From: Gammaproteobacteria bacterium
GTDB lineage: Bacteria > Pseudomonadota > Gammaproteobacteria > Pseudomonadales > Azotimanducaceae
Reading direction: 5' to 3'
Assembly: GCA_030123805.1 (NCBI GenBank)
Contig: JASJXV010000001.1
Location: forward strand, 25,190-89,189
DNA: 64,000 bases
Shown here: positions 47,557-56,474 of the stretch, one piece after another
Layout: each line of letters begins with the position of its first letter
Position numbering within the stretch: the first letter of the stretch is position 1
Made by a program: the position numbers and the translations under genes
Notes under the pieces: model-generated
What the model saw: the letters and a program-made list of their open reading frames with translations, nothing else
Databases searched by the model: none
What the model was told of the DNA's origin: nothing

Positions 47557-47996
47557 TCGCTGCTCCTCTCCCTGATGACAGTACTGGTATCAGCATTGGC
47601 CACATGTTTACCCTCCGGATCGTACAGTTCCATTCGCGATACCAGGAAAATCATGCGACCGGAACGGCCCGTCTTTGTATATATGTCGTGCAGATGTGTT
47701 CGCCCCTTGAGCTGAACACCCGGTCGAATAGGCAGCATGGGTTCAACCGCCTTACCGGCATCCATGCCAATACCGCCAAATCGTGGAAAATCTTCGGGTA
47801 AATGCCTACCTGCCATCAAACTCGAGGGAAAGGTAGGAGGTGCCTGAAAATCCGCATGGGTTGGATCTGTAAAACGGGGTGCAATTTCACCGCAGGCCTT
47901 TGCATAAGCGATGATTTTGTCCTGATCCACCTCAAAGGTCTTCTCGTCATAATCGAGATTCAGATACTTCTCTCTTAGGGTTTCGACATCTTCCAA
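47553..47996 (-). CDS. MaoC-like hydratase subunit with FAS1-type N-terminal domain
   Basis: A 147-residue MaoC-N-domain protein. The start is TTG 47996 (GAGG lies 7 nt upstream), immediately after the PHP gene stop. The region GEIAPRFTDPTHADFQAPPTFPSS is typical of the N-terminal hydratase half-domain. It heads the two-gene hydratase unit. No ATG near the N-terminus fits. The pair complements the thiolase-like and DUF35 genes on the other strand. Confidence 0.8.
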   Translation of the reverse strand: MEDVETLREKYLNLDYDEKTFEVDQDKIIAYAKACGEIAPRFTDPTHADFQAPPTFPSSLMAGRHLPEDFPRFGGIGMDAGKAVEPMLPIRPGVQLKGRTHLHDIYTKTGRSGRMIFLVSRMELYDPEGKHVANADTSTVIRERSSE

Positions 47997-47997
47997 T

Positions 47998-48627
47998 TTA
48001 TTGCCTCATACTAATTGCTGCAAATTCTTCGGCCCGGAGCGCTTCGACCAGTTCATGTTCATTGCTAATATCACCGGGAAAACGCGTCGCACATCTTCCT
48101 ATGTGGCTCACAATATGAGAGTCACTGCCACCAATTCCCAGGTACCCCAATTCTGCGGCCATTTGCTGTGTGATTTCATCCTCACCTCTTCTGCTACCGC
48201 CATTGAGCGTTTCTACTATTCGCACTCCGGCCGGCACCCCCAGCTTCTCGATGTTTGCCTGCATACCCACTCGCTTGCGCCCGGGATGGCACGGAACGGC
48301 AATCGCGTTGTGCTGCTCCCAGCTTTCCAGCACACTTGCCAATGGCAAACCAATACTCGAGAAATGATATGCCAGCATCAGGGCTTCAGTAACACCGAAA
48401 ACCAGCACATGCCCGTATTCTGTCTCGACTTCACTACCCTTCAGAATACAAAGCCCCGATGATTTTACCAGTGTAGAATAATCTGATTCCACATCAAATT
48501 GTCGATGTTCAGTGAGCACAAATCCATCGATGGGGATCTCGCGTGAGCGGATCCACTTGCAATAGTTTTCCACCTTGGCACGTCCATCATCGGACTTTAT
48601 GGAATGGGTGTGCAAATCAAGTATCAC
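47998..48627 (-). CDS. PHP-domain phosphoesterase-like protein
   Basis: A PHP-fold protein of about 209 residues. The metal-binding motif DLHTHSIKSDDG lies at the N-terminus, with TEHRQFD, GSEVETEYGHVLVFG, VPCHPGR and GGSDSHIVSHIG following. This matches PHP proteins acting on phosphate esters. The start is unclear: GTG 48627 gives MILDLHTH with GAG 9 nt upstream; a GTG at 48669 lengthens it by 14 residues. It ends 1 nt before the TTG of the MaoC gene. Substrate unknown. Confidence 0.82.
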   Translation of the reverse strand: MILDLHTHSIKSDDGRAKVENYCKWIRSREIPIDGFVLTEHRQFDVESDYSTLVKSSGLCILKGSEVETEYGHVLVFGVTEALMLAYHFSSIGLPLASVLESWEQHNAIAVPCHPGRKRVGMQANIEKLGVPAGVRIVETLNGGSRRGEDEITQQMAAELGYLGIGGSDSHIVSHIGRCATRFPGDISNEHELVEALRAEEFAAISMRQ

Positions 48628-48767
48628 AACCGTTTTCTCAGCAATCGTTTCATGCACACAAGCTGCCACAATCGCAGATCAAGTGCAAGCAACGCAGTTT
48701 CACAGCAGTAGTCAGCGTCGCTAAACTGGCATAACATCGTATCAGGACATCTAACCGGTATCCAAAA

Positions 48768-49079
48768 GTGCCTCAAGTGATATTTATTCACCCGGATAAA
48801 TCACGCGAAACAGACGCAGTGCAATCCGGTGACACAAGCAGGAACTGTGCCCTTGATAACCACGTGGATGGCATCAAAGCGCAATGTGGCGGAGGTGCAA
48901 ATTGTTCCACTTGTCATTGCCAGGTCGGATCACCCTGGTTTGAGCAACTACCGGAGTGCACAGAAGATGAGAATGAACTCTTGCCATTGGTATGGCCAAG
49001 AAGCCGATTGGCCTGTCAGGTGATCATGCGTGAGCAACTGAACGGTATCTTAATCCACCTGCCTGAAAAACAGATATGA
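48768..49079 (+). CDS. [2Fe-2S] ferredoxin, adrenodoxin type
   Basis: A 103-residue ferredoxin with ligands C40, C46, C49 and C83. The start is GTG 48768 with no clear ribosome site. The sequence differs clearly from the ISC ferredoxin at 8411. Such ferredoxins usually serve a cytochrome P450 or an oxygenase, but neither is encoded in the window. It is divergent from the PHP gene. Confidence 0.83.
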   Translation: MPQVIFIHPDKSRETDAVQSGDTSRNCALDNHVDGIKAQCGGGANCSTCHCQVGSPWFEQLPECTEDENELLPLVWPRSRLACQVIMREQLNGILIHLPEKQI

Positions 49080-49106
49080 ACGCAGCGCATGCGCAGCCAG
49101 AGCATG

Positions 49107-49245
49107 GCTGGGAGGCTATCCGAAAATAGCGACCGTAGCGAGGGCGAGACTGATTGAGCGGTTCGACGCTTCGGCAGATTTTTCGATCATTTGAGCGGTA
49201 GAACGCCTCGACGAATATTGATGGTGCGGTGGGGCCGCCTCCGGA
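49107..49245 (+). repeat. Intergenic repeat element, copy 2
   Basis: This copy carries module A (CTGGGAGGCT, ending 49117), the 34-nt core at 49129-49162 (one mismatch with 33159-33192) and module C (49228-49245). Compared with copy 1 the A-to-core spacing is 12 nt instead of 42. TTGAGCGGTWSWACGC-like sequence occurs twice inside. It begins about 28 nt after a stop codon, as copy 1 does (about 64 nt). Confidence 0.65.
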
Positions 49246-49348
49246 TCCCGACATATTTAACGAATATGAATGGAAATATGGCCCACCAGGTTACTCCGCA
49301 GTCGGTTAGTCTGTTCTCGTGGTCCGACATCTCGGACAATCTCCAAGG

Positions 49349-50173
49349 TCACTGCTCTTCGACACCCCACCGTACAGCATTCCGCAGTAGTTGGCCGAAG
49401 GGTTGGGTTTCCCAGGATCCTCTGAACAGCAATGGCGTTTGTCCATCAGCGGCAACGCCCGGATCAACGAATGGTTGTACATTGGAGCTGGGAGAGTGGC
49501 AATGACCCAAGGCAAAGTAGGCCACGGCGCCTTTGCCCATGTCTCGCACATATCCAAGCACACGCGTCTTGCCATCGGGTTGAAGCGATGTATCCTCATC
49601 ATACTTGAATCCAAACCCCGGGGGTGATGGGTCCTGCTCCAGTTCAGTTGTTAGCAGAATATGTGCATGTGGGTCCAAAAGCTCAATCAGATACAGTTCA
49701 TCCATCACTTCAAATTCTTCGGGTAAGCCACGTGTTAACGGATGTTCACGATCGACCACGCTGACTTTGAATTTTCTGATGGGCGGATGATTAAGGAAAA
49801 AACTCCCAAGCGTCTCATGATGATCCGACTTCACCATCTTTCTGCCCATTCCTTCCGAAAGTCTGACAGCCTTGCCACCGGATGTTCCATGCAGCGCTAG
49901 CCAGCGACCGCCTGCTTCGAGCCACTGATTTATAAATTCATTCTGCTGCTCATCCGGAAAGGGACCTGCTACATAGGTTACAAGCAGCCGACAACCGGGC
50001 AGCCATTTGTTCACATCCGCAAAATCATTTGCCACAGTAGCGTGAAGGTTGTCATACTCGGCAATCAATTGCAGTAGGCGCAATCTTGCATAGTCCATAT
50101 CGTGCCCCGCATGCTCACCTGGAGGAAAACCACCGGTGATTACGTGGATTCTTGCAGGTGCCTGTCGCGACAT
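49349..50173 (-). CDS. ThuA-like glutamine amidotransferase-fold protein
   Basis: A 274-residue protein of the ThuA-like family, class I glutamine amidotransferase fold. Motifs include ITGGFPP, YVAGPFPDEQQNEF, GGRWLALHGTSG and HPLTRGLP, VDDELYLIELL-like and VAYFALGHCHSP. The start is ATG 50173, which has GGAGGAG 5 nt upstream; the frame extends further to 50224. ThuA proteins in other bacteria are tied to sugar or trehalose utilisation, but the role here is unknown. The following gene is an acyl-CoA synthetase. Confidence 0.83.
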   Translation of the reverse strand: MSRQAPARIHVITGGFPPGEHAGHDMDYARLRLLQLIAEYDNLHATVANDFADVNKWLPGCRLLVTYVAGPFPDEQQNEFINQWLEAGGRWLALHGTSGGKAVRLSEGMGRKMVKSDHHETLGSFFLNHPPIRKFKVSVVDREHPLTRGLPEEFEVMDELYLIELLDPHAHILLTTELEQDPSPPGFGFKYDEDTSLQPDGKTRVLGYVRDMGKGAVAYFALGHCHSPSSNVQPFVDPGVAADGQTPLLFRGSWETQPFGQLLRNAVRWGVEEQ

Positions 50174-50328
50174 GACGCTCCTCCTTCTGATCTTTGCAGT
50201 CTTAGCAGCTGCCCGAATTTTCAACCCGGTCTAACCGGTTCTTGTCCGGATGCAGCCCACCGAACTGCGGATATCGATTACCCTGTCAACAGACAGAATA
50301 ATTCACTTTCAGGCGCACAAAAGAACGC

Positions 50329-51936
50329 TTAGATCTGATCGAATTCCCCATTTTCCCACTGCTCTCGAAGCTTGAATTTTTGAATCTTTCCCGATCCGGT
50401 TAATGGAAATTCATCCACTAGAAACCATAGACTCGGAGTCTTCTGTGGCGATAAACGCACTCGCAGATAGGCAAGTAACTCCTCTGGATCCACTGCCTGA
50501 CCCGGTGCTGCACGAATGAAGGCGCCGACCACCTCTCCCCATTTGTCATCGGGCAACCCTACTACGGCTGCTTCGCCCACCGTGGGATGTTGAAATAGCA
50601 ACTCTTCAAGTTCTCTGGGATAGATATTTTCACCTCCCCTGATGATCATATCCTTGAGTCTTCCTTCAACAGTGCAGTAACCGCGCTGGTCCATGGAACA
50701 AAGATCACCCGTATGCAGCCATCCCTCGCTATCAATCGCTGCCGCTGTTGCCTCTGGCATATCGAAGTAGCCGTTCATGACGTGATAACCACGAGTACAG
50801 TATTCACCCAGGGTACCTTGCGGTACAGTCACGCCCGTCTCTGGATCTACTATCTTGATCTCTACATTCGGCATGGCGCCACCAAGCGTCGTTGCCTTAT
50901 CTTCCAGGGAGTCATCCGGTCGCGTCATGGACGCAACGGGAGAACACTCTGTTTGTCCAAAGACAATCGTAAATGCAGCTCCCAGTTCTGCTTCGAATCG
51001 TTGTACCAGCGGCGCAGGCACGGTTGAGCCCCCGGATGTAATGGTTTTAACTGTTGACAACTCTGTGCCCGCAAAATCCGGATGCTCCAGCAGACTGATT
51101 AACATGGTGGGTACACCGGACGTGCCTGCCACGGAGTAAGTTTCGATCAGCTCCAATACCAGACCTGGATCAAAACTTTCCACCAGTACTTGTGTGGCTC
51201 TTTTTGATATACATCCAAGGACACACAGCACACATCCCCCCGTATGGAACAAAGGCATCATAGTGAGCCACACAGAATTCTCTGTTACCCCCATACGATC
51301 CATGGTATGCGCGCCATTATTTACCAGTCCGCGATGATGTAATAACGCACCTTTGGGGAAACCCGTCGTGCCAGACGTATACTGGATCATGACCGCATCA
51401 CCCGGCTTGACATCGGGTAGTTCCAGCTCGCAATCGTCACCGGATTCAAGAAAATCCTGCCACTGGTCGAAGCGAATTATTTCTCGCAGATCGGGACACT
51501 CACCCTTAATTTCGTCCACCGCCAGCAACATTCGATTACCTCTGAACTCCGGCAAGACAATGATTCCAGAGCTACGAGACTGTTTGAGTACATAAGCAAC
51601 CTCATGCGGCCGATAGGAAGGATTCACTGTGACCAGTATTACGCCGGCTAATGCACAGCCAAATTCGGTTAATATCCACTCCGGCGAATTGGGTGCCCAT
51701 ATTGCCAGCCGCTCACCTGGCTCAAACCGCTTGCGTATTGCTTTGGCAACGCGAAGTGATTCCCGGTAAAGTTGTGCATAGGTCCACTCTCTTCGTTTGG
51801 TAATATCCGGAACGCCATTAATCAAGGCGACCTGATCAGGCACCTCCTCTGCCGCTTCCCGAAGCGCCTCACCGATACTTAATTCGCGGACCTCGGGTTG
51901 TGAAGGTCCAATAGTATATGCATCAGGCGTTGTCAT
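50329..51936 (-). CDS. Acyl-CoA synthetase (AMP-forming, ANL superfamily)
   Basis: A 535-residue adenylating enzyme that activates an acid to its acyl-CoA. The P-loop-like motif reads YTSGTTGFPKGALLHH. The A8 region reads WLHTGDLCSMDQRGYCTVEGRLKDMIIRGGENIYPRE. The A10 lysine is in LTGSGKIQKFKLRE. Upstream, a 183-nt gap contains no gene. It could feed acyl-CoAs to the thiolase-like/MaoC/enoyl-CoA hydratase set, which is an inference from context. Confidence 0.88.
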   Translation of the reverse strand: MTTPDAYTIGPSQPEVRELSIGEALREAAEEVPDQVALINGVPDITKRREWTYAQLYRESLRVAKAIRKRFEPGERLAIWAPNSPEWILTEFGCALAGVILVTVNPSYRPHEVAYVLKQSRSSGIIVLPEFRGNRMLLAVDEIKGECPDLREIIRFDQWQDFLESGDDCELELPDVKPGDAVMIQYTSGTTGFPKGALLHHRGLVNNGAHTMDRMGVTENSVWLTMMPLFHTGGCVLCVLGCISKRATQVLVESFDPGLVLELIETYSVAGTSGVPTMLISLLEHPDFAGTELSTVKTITSGGSTVPAPLVQRFEAELGAAFTIVFGQTECSPVASMTRPDDSLEDKATTLGGAMPNVEIKIVDPETGVTVPQGTLGEYCTRGYHVMNGYFDMPEATAAAIDSEGWLHTGDLCSMDQRGYCTVEGRLKDMIIRGGENIYPRELEELLFQHPTVGEAAVVGLPDDKWGEVVGAFIRAAPGQAVDPEELLAYLRVRLSPQKTPSLWFLVDEFPLTGSGKIQKFKLREQWENGEFDQI

Positions 51937-52149
51937 GTGATTCTCTCCGGAAGCTAGATATGTTAATCAAGAAATTTTGTTCCCTCCGATTATCACCAAA
52001 GCGGTTGGGAGCGTCAAGATTCCAATTTTTTTGGAACTTGAATCATACCGGTCGTTTCCCGTGGACATGAAAACAGATAGTCGAACTAGCTCTTTTTAAA
52101 AGTTGCCAGTTTCTTTACTATGGTTAAATCTCAAAAAGCAATATGGACC

Positions 52150-53358
52150 ATGCATATACATCTTGATGTGGTAGGTGGTATCTCGGGAGACATGTTTGTC
52201 GGTGCTCTGCTGGACGGCTTTCCAAAATTAACTGATCAGTTGAACAATCATATTTCCGAGGCCGGGTTTTCCGATCTGGTAAAGCTGTCCTGTGAGCCCA
52301 TCAATGATGGTGTATTAACAGGAACCAGGTTCAATGTAACACCTGCGCAAGACGCAGAAGGACATGGCCATCGTCATTTCAGCGAGATAAAAAGAATTAT
52401 CAATGATTCTGCAATAGGCAGTTCTACCAAACAAACAGCCCTGGCAATTTTTCAACTGCTCGCGGAAGCAGAAGCTGGCATCCACGGCATAGCCATTGAT
52501 AAGGTGGCGTTTCATGAAGTGGGAGCATGGGATTCCATCGCCGACATTATTGCCGCTGCCTATCTGATAAACGAATTACAGGTTAGCAGTTGGAGCGCTT
52601 CAACTTTACCGTTGGGAAGAGGTCATATACAAACTGCTCACGGTCTGTTGCCTGTGCCTGCACCCGCTACCAGCCTGTTACTGGAGGGCTTTGAGTTCTT
52701 CGATGATGGTATCGAGGGGGAACGAATTACTCCCACGGGTGCAGCAATCCTGAAATATCTTGCCCCCCACCGGGGTCTGGTTGGCAGTGGAGGACGTTTA
52801 ACTCATTCAGGATACGGTTTTGGTACAAAAAGATTTCCGGGTATAAGCAACGTGCTTCGCATATTGGTTTTTGATACGGCTGAGACGGAAACATGGCTCA
52901 GTGATCAGGTTTTGGAAATTGAATTTGAAGTCGACGATCAAACCGGAGAAGAGTTGGCAAATGCCCTGGACAGGATCAGACAGTTGCAGGGGGTGTTGGA
53001 TGTCTTACAAAGCCCCGCATTCGGCAAGAAGGGCAGGCAGGTATCTGCTGTCAGAATACTGGGCAAACCCGACGTGGAATCAGACTTGATCCGTTTGTGT
53101 TTTGAAGAGACGACCACGATCGGAATTCGCAAACGACTGGTCAGTCGTTCTATACTTAAGCGGGAAGAGATAACGGTAAACGAAAAAGATGGCTCATATC
53201 GCGTAAAAATCGTGCACCGACCCACGCACACCAGCGCAAAAGCGGAAATGGACGACATCTCCAAAACTGCAGGTGGTCTGGTGGCCAAACAGAAACTTCG
53301 CAAACGAATCGAAAATGTCGCAGAAAAAAAATTTAAAAAGCAGCGCCCCAATGAGTAA
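52150..53358 (+). CDS. larC: Nickel-pincer cofactor nickel insertase LarC
   Basis: LarC inserts nickel into the dithiocarboxylated P2TMN pincer to make the lactate-racemase-type NPN cofactor. About 402 residues from ATG 52150 (MHIHLDVVGGISGDMFVGALLDG), which matches the family N-terminus. An ATG at 52120 extends it by 10 residues without support. The protein has the DUF111 architecture, including VAFHEVGAWDSIADI and GERITPTGAAILKYL. Its stop overlaps the ATG of larE by 8 nt. No larA is present nearby. Confidence 0.9.
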   Translation: MHIHLDVVGGISGDMFVGALLDGFPKLTDQLNNHISEAGFSDLVKLSCEPINDGVLTGTRFNVTPAQDAEGHGHRHFSEIKRIINDSAIGSSTKQTALAIFQLLAEAEAGIHGIAIDKVAFHEVGAWDSIADIIAAAYLINELQVSSWSASTLPLGRGHIQTAHGLLPVPAPATSLLLEGFEFFDDGIEGERITPTGAAILKYLAPHRGLVGSGGRLTHSGYGFGTKRFPGISNVLRILVFDTAETETWLSDQVLEIEFEVDDQTGEELANALDRIRQLQGVLDVLQSPAFGKKGRQVSAVRILGKPDVESDLIRLCFEETTTIGIRKRLVSRSILKREEITVNEKDGSYRVKIVHRPTHTSAKAEMDDISKTAGGLVAKQKLRKRIENVAEKKFKKQRPNE

Positions 53359-54181
53359 ATTACAAATTTTACAGGATCATCTGGAGACTATCGGACCGGT
53401 GGCTGTAGCAGTGAGTGGAGGGGTAGACAGCATGACCCTGGCTTATGTCGCCCACAGGGTGAATCCTGCCACACAACAATTTCATGCCCTGTCCCCGGCT
53501 GTTCCATCCCAGGCGACTGAACGCGTAAGAAAGTACGCCGAGCAAGAAACCTGGAATCTGAATATGATCAATGCGGATGAAATTAAGGATCCCAACTACG
53601 TTGCTAATCCAGCCAATCGATGTTACTACTGCAAAACAAATTTATACGACACCATTTCCGCGTACACCGACCTGCAGGTCATTTCCGGCACCAATTTAGA
53701 TGATCTGGGCGACTACCGCCCCGGTTTGATTGCTGCCAAAGAACACCAGGTTTTACATCCTTATGTTGAAGCCGGTATTGACAAAAAAACCCTCAGGGAG
53801 ATCGCCAAAACTCTGGGGCTGAAAGATTTGCACCATTTGCCTGCAGCACCATGTTTATCCAGTCGCGTTACCACAGGTATCGCCATAGATGCAAAACTGT
53901 TACCTGTCATCAATAGGGTGGAACAGGTTTTATGGAAACAACTTGAAAACCATCTGACGCTGACAGGTGTACGATGTCGAGTTCGGCCACTGCAAGTGGT
54001 TATCGAGTTGGACACAGAAGAAACCATTCAACCAAACTCGGATTATTCGAAACTGGCTATTCAGACAACTGAAAACCTGTTCAAAGCCAATGGCTTTGAT
54101 CACTACTGCGGCTCAATCACTGTTGAGCCCTACCGCCAGGGCAGCGCTTTCCTAATAGAGACTCTGCAAGTTGAACAATAA
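53351..54181 (+). CDS. larE: Pyridinium-3,5-bisthiocarboxylic acid mononucleotide synthase LarE
   Basis: LarE is an ATP-dependent sulfur transferase that adds sulfur to the pyridinium nucleotide. The 276 residues start at ATG 53351; the open frame extends upstream inside larC. The PP-loop is SGGVDS (22-27). C168 in APCLSSR corresponds to the sacrificial Cys of the L. plantarum enzyme (position inferred from flanking arginine). Two more cysteines, C91 and C94 (RCYYCK), are present, a pattern that in some LarE proteins is associated with a [4Fe-4S] cluster and catalytic rather than sacrificial sulfur transfer. Confidence 0.9.
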   Translation: MSKLQILQDHLETIGPVAVAVSGGVDSMTLAYVAHRVNPATQQFHALSPAVPSQATERVRKYAEQETWNLNMINADEIKDPNYVANPANRCYYCKTNLYDTISAYTDLQVISGTNLDDLGDYRPGLIAAKEHQVLHPYVEAGIDKKTLREIAKTLGLKDLHHLPAAPCLSSRVTTGIAIDAKLLPVINRVEQVLWKQLENHLTLTGVRCRVRPLQVVIELDTEETIQPNSDYSKLAIQTTENLFKANGFDHYCGSITVEPYRQGSAFLIETLQVEQ

Positions 54182-54191
54182 AGAAGTAGTA

Positions 54192-54833
54192 ATGGATTTC
54201 GACCGCAGCAACCGGACCGGGTTGGCTGAGGCGGTTTTCTGCTCCAACAAGAGTCAGTCTCAGCTGACATCTATTTGCCAACAATTACAGCAGGAAGAAA
54301 GGTCCATGCTGTTTACAAAAATGGGCATGGAAACCTACGCTTACCTGGAACAGTCTTTTCCCGGATTCCTGGATTATGACGAAGTTTCAAGGACGGCTTC
54401 TCATCGTTGTCCTGATCTCTTATACGACGAAGCACGAATATCGATTATTACGGCCGGTAGTGCCGACGTGCCGGTGGCGAGGGAAGCATCACGTACGCTG
54501 CAATTTTACGGCCACCCCGTGGCAGAGATTAATGATGTTGGGGTAGCAGGACTATGGCGATTAACAGACCGCCTGGACGATATCCGCGAAAAGAAAGTGA
54601 TTATCTGTGTCGCAGGCATGGACGCGGCATTACCGACTGTTCTGGGTGGACTGGTGCCAGGTCTTATTATTGCTGTGCCATCCTCCGTGGGCTACGGCAT
54701 GGCGAAACAGGGTGAAACTGCACTAAATGCCCTACTTTGCAGCTGTGCACCAGGCCTGGTGGTGGTTAATATCGACAATGGTTACGGCGCTGCCTGTGCG
54801 GCTCTTCGCGCCATTAACAATCTGTCGGGGTAA
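54192..54833 (+). CDS. larB: Pyridinium-3,5-biscarboxylic acid mononucleotide synthase LarB
   Basis: LarB carboxylates nicotinic acid adenine dinucleotide and cleaves it to start the nickel-pincer cofactor pathway. The protein has 213 residues from ATG 54192 (a TTG at 54171 is an alternative that would overlap larE). The AIR-carboxylase-like region shows ITAGSADVPVAREA and VPSSVGYGMAKQGETAL, with an N-terminal helical segment containing DYDEVSRTASHR. It completes the larC-larE-larB cluster. Confidence 0.9.
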   Translation: MDFDRSNRTGLAEAVFCSNKSQSQLTSICQQLQQEERSMLFTKMGMETYAYLEQSFPGFLDYDEVSRTASHRCPDLLYDEARISIITAGSADVPVAREASRTLQFYGHPVAEINDVGVAGLWRLTDRLDDIREKKVIICVAGMDAALPTVLGGLVPGLIIAVPSSVGYGMAKQGETALNALLCSCAPGLVVVNIDNGYGAACAALRAINNLSG

Positions 54834-54882
54834 TCCCGGAGAGATGGCTTTGTATCAAAGTTGCTGCATAGGAATCTGGTAA

Positions 54883-55773
54883 TCAGATCGAATCCGTCAC
54901 CCCGCGAACAAAGAGCGGTTCCATATCGAGTGCTTTAACATCGATTTCAACTTCAGATCCAATCGCTTCACTGACTCTATCATCAAAGTCACTGGCCGCC
55001 TGCAGAATCTTACGCAGCAAAGTCGCATCGCTGGATGTATTCAGGAAGATCCCGGGTCGACTAAAATTCCAGTGTACTGCTCTGCGCAGAGCGTCCTCAT
55101 CCTTGATGGGTTCATACCAACTGAATCTCAATGATGGATCCTCCTCTCTCCAACGACGACGCGCAATGGATTTGATGGTTTGCATGGCGATGTTCTTTTC
55201 CCGGCATTGCAGATACAAAGCCTCAAAACCTGCCGCATACTCCGGATCCTGCATCATCATTATGCTATAAGGTAACAGCACCGAATCGAAATCAAACTCG
55301 GCCAGACTACGCAGATGCATGTCAGGTACAGAGATACCGTGACCGGTAACTCCTATAAATCTGACCAGGCCCTGAGCCTGAGCCTCAATTGCCGCCTCCA
55401 GTGCACCACCCGGTCCCATGGCCGTTTGCCAACCTTCCTCATCGGTCAGATTGTGAAATTGAATCAGATCAATCTGGTCTACCTGCAACCGTTCCAGGGA
55501 CCGCTGAATACTCTCCTTCACACCTGCAGCAGTTCTCTCGCCCGTTTTTGATGCCAGAAAGAAGTCCTTCCGATGTTGTTTCATCCATGGAGCTATGCGC
55601 AGTTCAGCGTCGCCGTAACTGGCAGCCACATCAATGTGATTCACACCAAATTCAAGCAGTAGTTCAAGCACGGAGTCTGCTTTCTCCTGACGCATAGCAC
55701 TCAACGCTGCCGCACCAAAAAGAGTTCTGGTACTGTCGTGGCCGGTCCGGCCGAAAGGAAGTTTAGGAATCAT
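54883..55773 (-). CDS. Aldo/keto reductase
   Basis: A 296-residue NADPH-type aldo/keto reductase. The active-site tetrad is visible: the Asp in HIDVAASYG, the tyrosine in ASYGDAE, the lysine in ASKTGERT and the histidine in IQFHNLTD. The cofactor segment near the C-terminus differs from classical AKRs, so cofactor choice is uncertain. It is convergent with larB. Substrate unknown. Confidence 0.87.
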   Translation of the reverse strand: MIPKLPFGRTGHDSTRTLFGAAALSAMRQEKADSVLELLLEFGVNHIDVAASYGDAELRIAPWMKQHRKDFFLASKTGERTAAGVKESIQRSLERLQVDQIDLIQFHNLTDEEGWQTAMGPGGALEAAIEAQAQGLVRFIGVTGHGISVPDMHLRSLAEFDFDSVLLPYSIMMMQDPEYAAGFEALYLQCREKNIAMQTIKSIARRRWREEDPSLRFSWYEPIKDEDALRRAVHWNFSRPGIFLNTSSDATLLRKILQAASDFDDRVSEAIGSEVEIDVKALDMEPLFVRGVTDSI

Positions 55774-55861
55774 GGGACCTCTCCAGCTTATTCGCTCGCC
55801 AGATTAGCAGTCCTCAAGCCGATCTTCCAGTGGCCCAGATGGTTAATACCCACCCGTGTGA

Positions 55862-56140
55862 AGGGGCTCCTCTTCCACAGCGTCACCACTATTTGCCGAG
55901 GATTTCTCGGGATTGCCTCCAGCGCTGGTGATGTCGGCGGGATACGATCCACTGCAGGATGAAGACCAGGCATATGCCGATAAACTCGCAGTTGCGGGTG
56001 TTGAAGTGCAGCACTGCCACTACGAAGGGATGATGCATGGATTCATCACCATGCCCGGATTGCTGGACAAAGCACGAGAAGCGTTAAGCGAATGTGCGCA
56101 AGCACTGAGAAAGGCGTTTTCCGGCTACACAGTTTTTTGA
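55862..56140 (+). pseudogene. C-terminal remnant of an HSL-family alpha/beta hydrolase
   Basis: A 92-codon segment that follows an in-frame TGA (55859-55861) and ends at 56138-56140. The residues SPLFAEDFSGLPPALVMSAG, YDPLQDEDQAYADKL and HYEGMMHGFITMPGLLDKARE match the last third of acetyl-esterase/lipase (HSL) proteins, including the catalytic Asp and His. The lid, nucleophile and oxyanion motif (HGGG) are missing. It is a truncated esterase gene. The only start inside would be ATG 55913, so residual translation is unlikely to give an active enzyme. Confidence 0.82.
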
Positions 56141-56176
56141 CTAAAAAGTAGCGGGCTATTCACCATACCTGATCGC

Positions 56177-56197
56177 AAATGAGAATAATTCCTATTT
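56177..56197 (+). promoter_or_regulatory. Fur-box-like palindrome upstream of feoA
   Basis: The 21-bp AT-rich sequence with AATGAGAATAATTCCTATT in its centre pairs at 8 of 10 positions about its middle. It resembles the gammaproteobacterial Fur consensus and ends 31 nt before feoA. Repression of feoAB by iron-loaded Fur is the expected role. Confidence 0.72.
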
Positions 56198-56228
56198 AAA
56201 TAACATGCAATAGTGTATCCTCCCGCCT

Positions 56229-56474
56229 ATGACCGATCATAATGAAGTAACGCTCGCCGACCTGAAAAAAGGTGATCGTGTGCGCGTGGTGGGCTACCAC
56301 CAAAAAAGTGACAGCTATGCCCAGCGGCTTCGAAGCCTTGGGCTTATTCCGGGTACCCAGGTGCTGGTAAAGCGATTCGCTCCACTTGGAGATCCCATAG
56401 AGATCCATTTTCGTGGTTCCCGACTAACCCTGCGTCCCGCCGAAGCCCATTGCCTGATCCTGGAGCGTATATGA
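56229..56474 (+). CDS. feoA: Ferrous iron transport protein FeoA
   Basis: An 81-residue SH3-like cytosolic protein needed for FeoB-mediated Fe(II) uptake. The sequence LADLKKGDRVRVVGYHQKS and LGLIPGTQVLVKR are typical of the family. Its stop overlaps the feoB ATG (ATGA). A Fur-like box lies upstream. Confidence 0.94.
   Translation: MTDHNEVTLADLKKGDRVRVVGYHQKSDSYAQRLRSLGLIPGTQVLVKRFAPLGDPIEIHFRGSRLTLRPAEAHCLILERI

Noticed and set aside
55738..55962. A 74-residue ORF that overlaps the esterase remnant
   Set aside because: It is in a different frame from the SPLFAEDFSGLPPALV homology and shows no family match.
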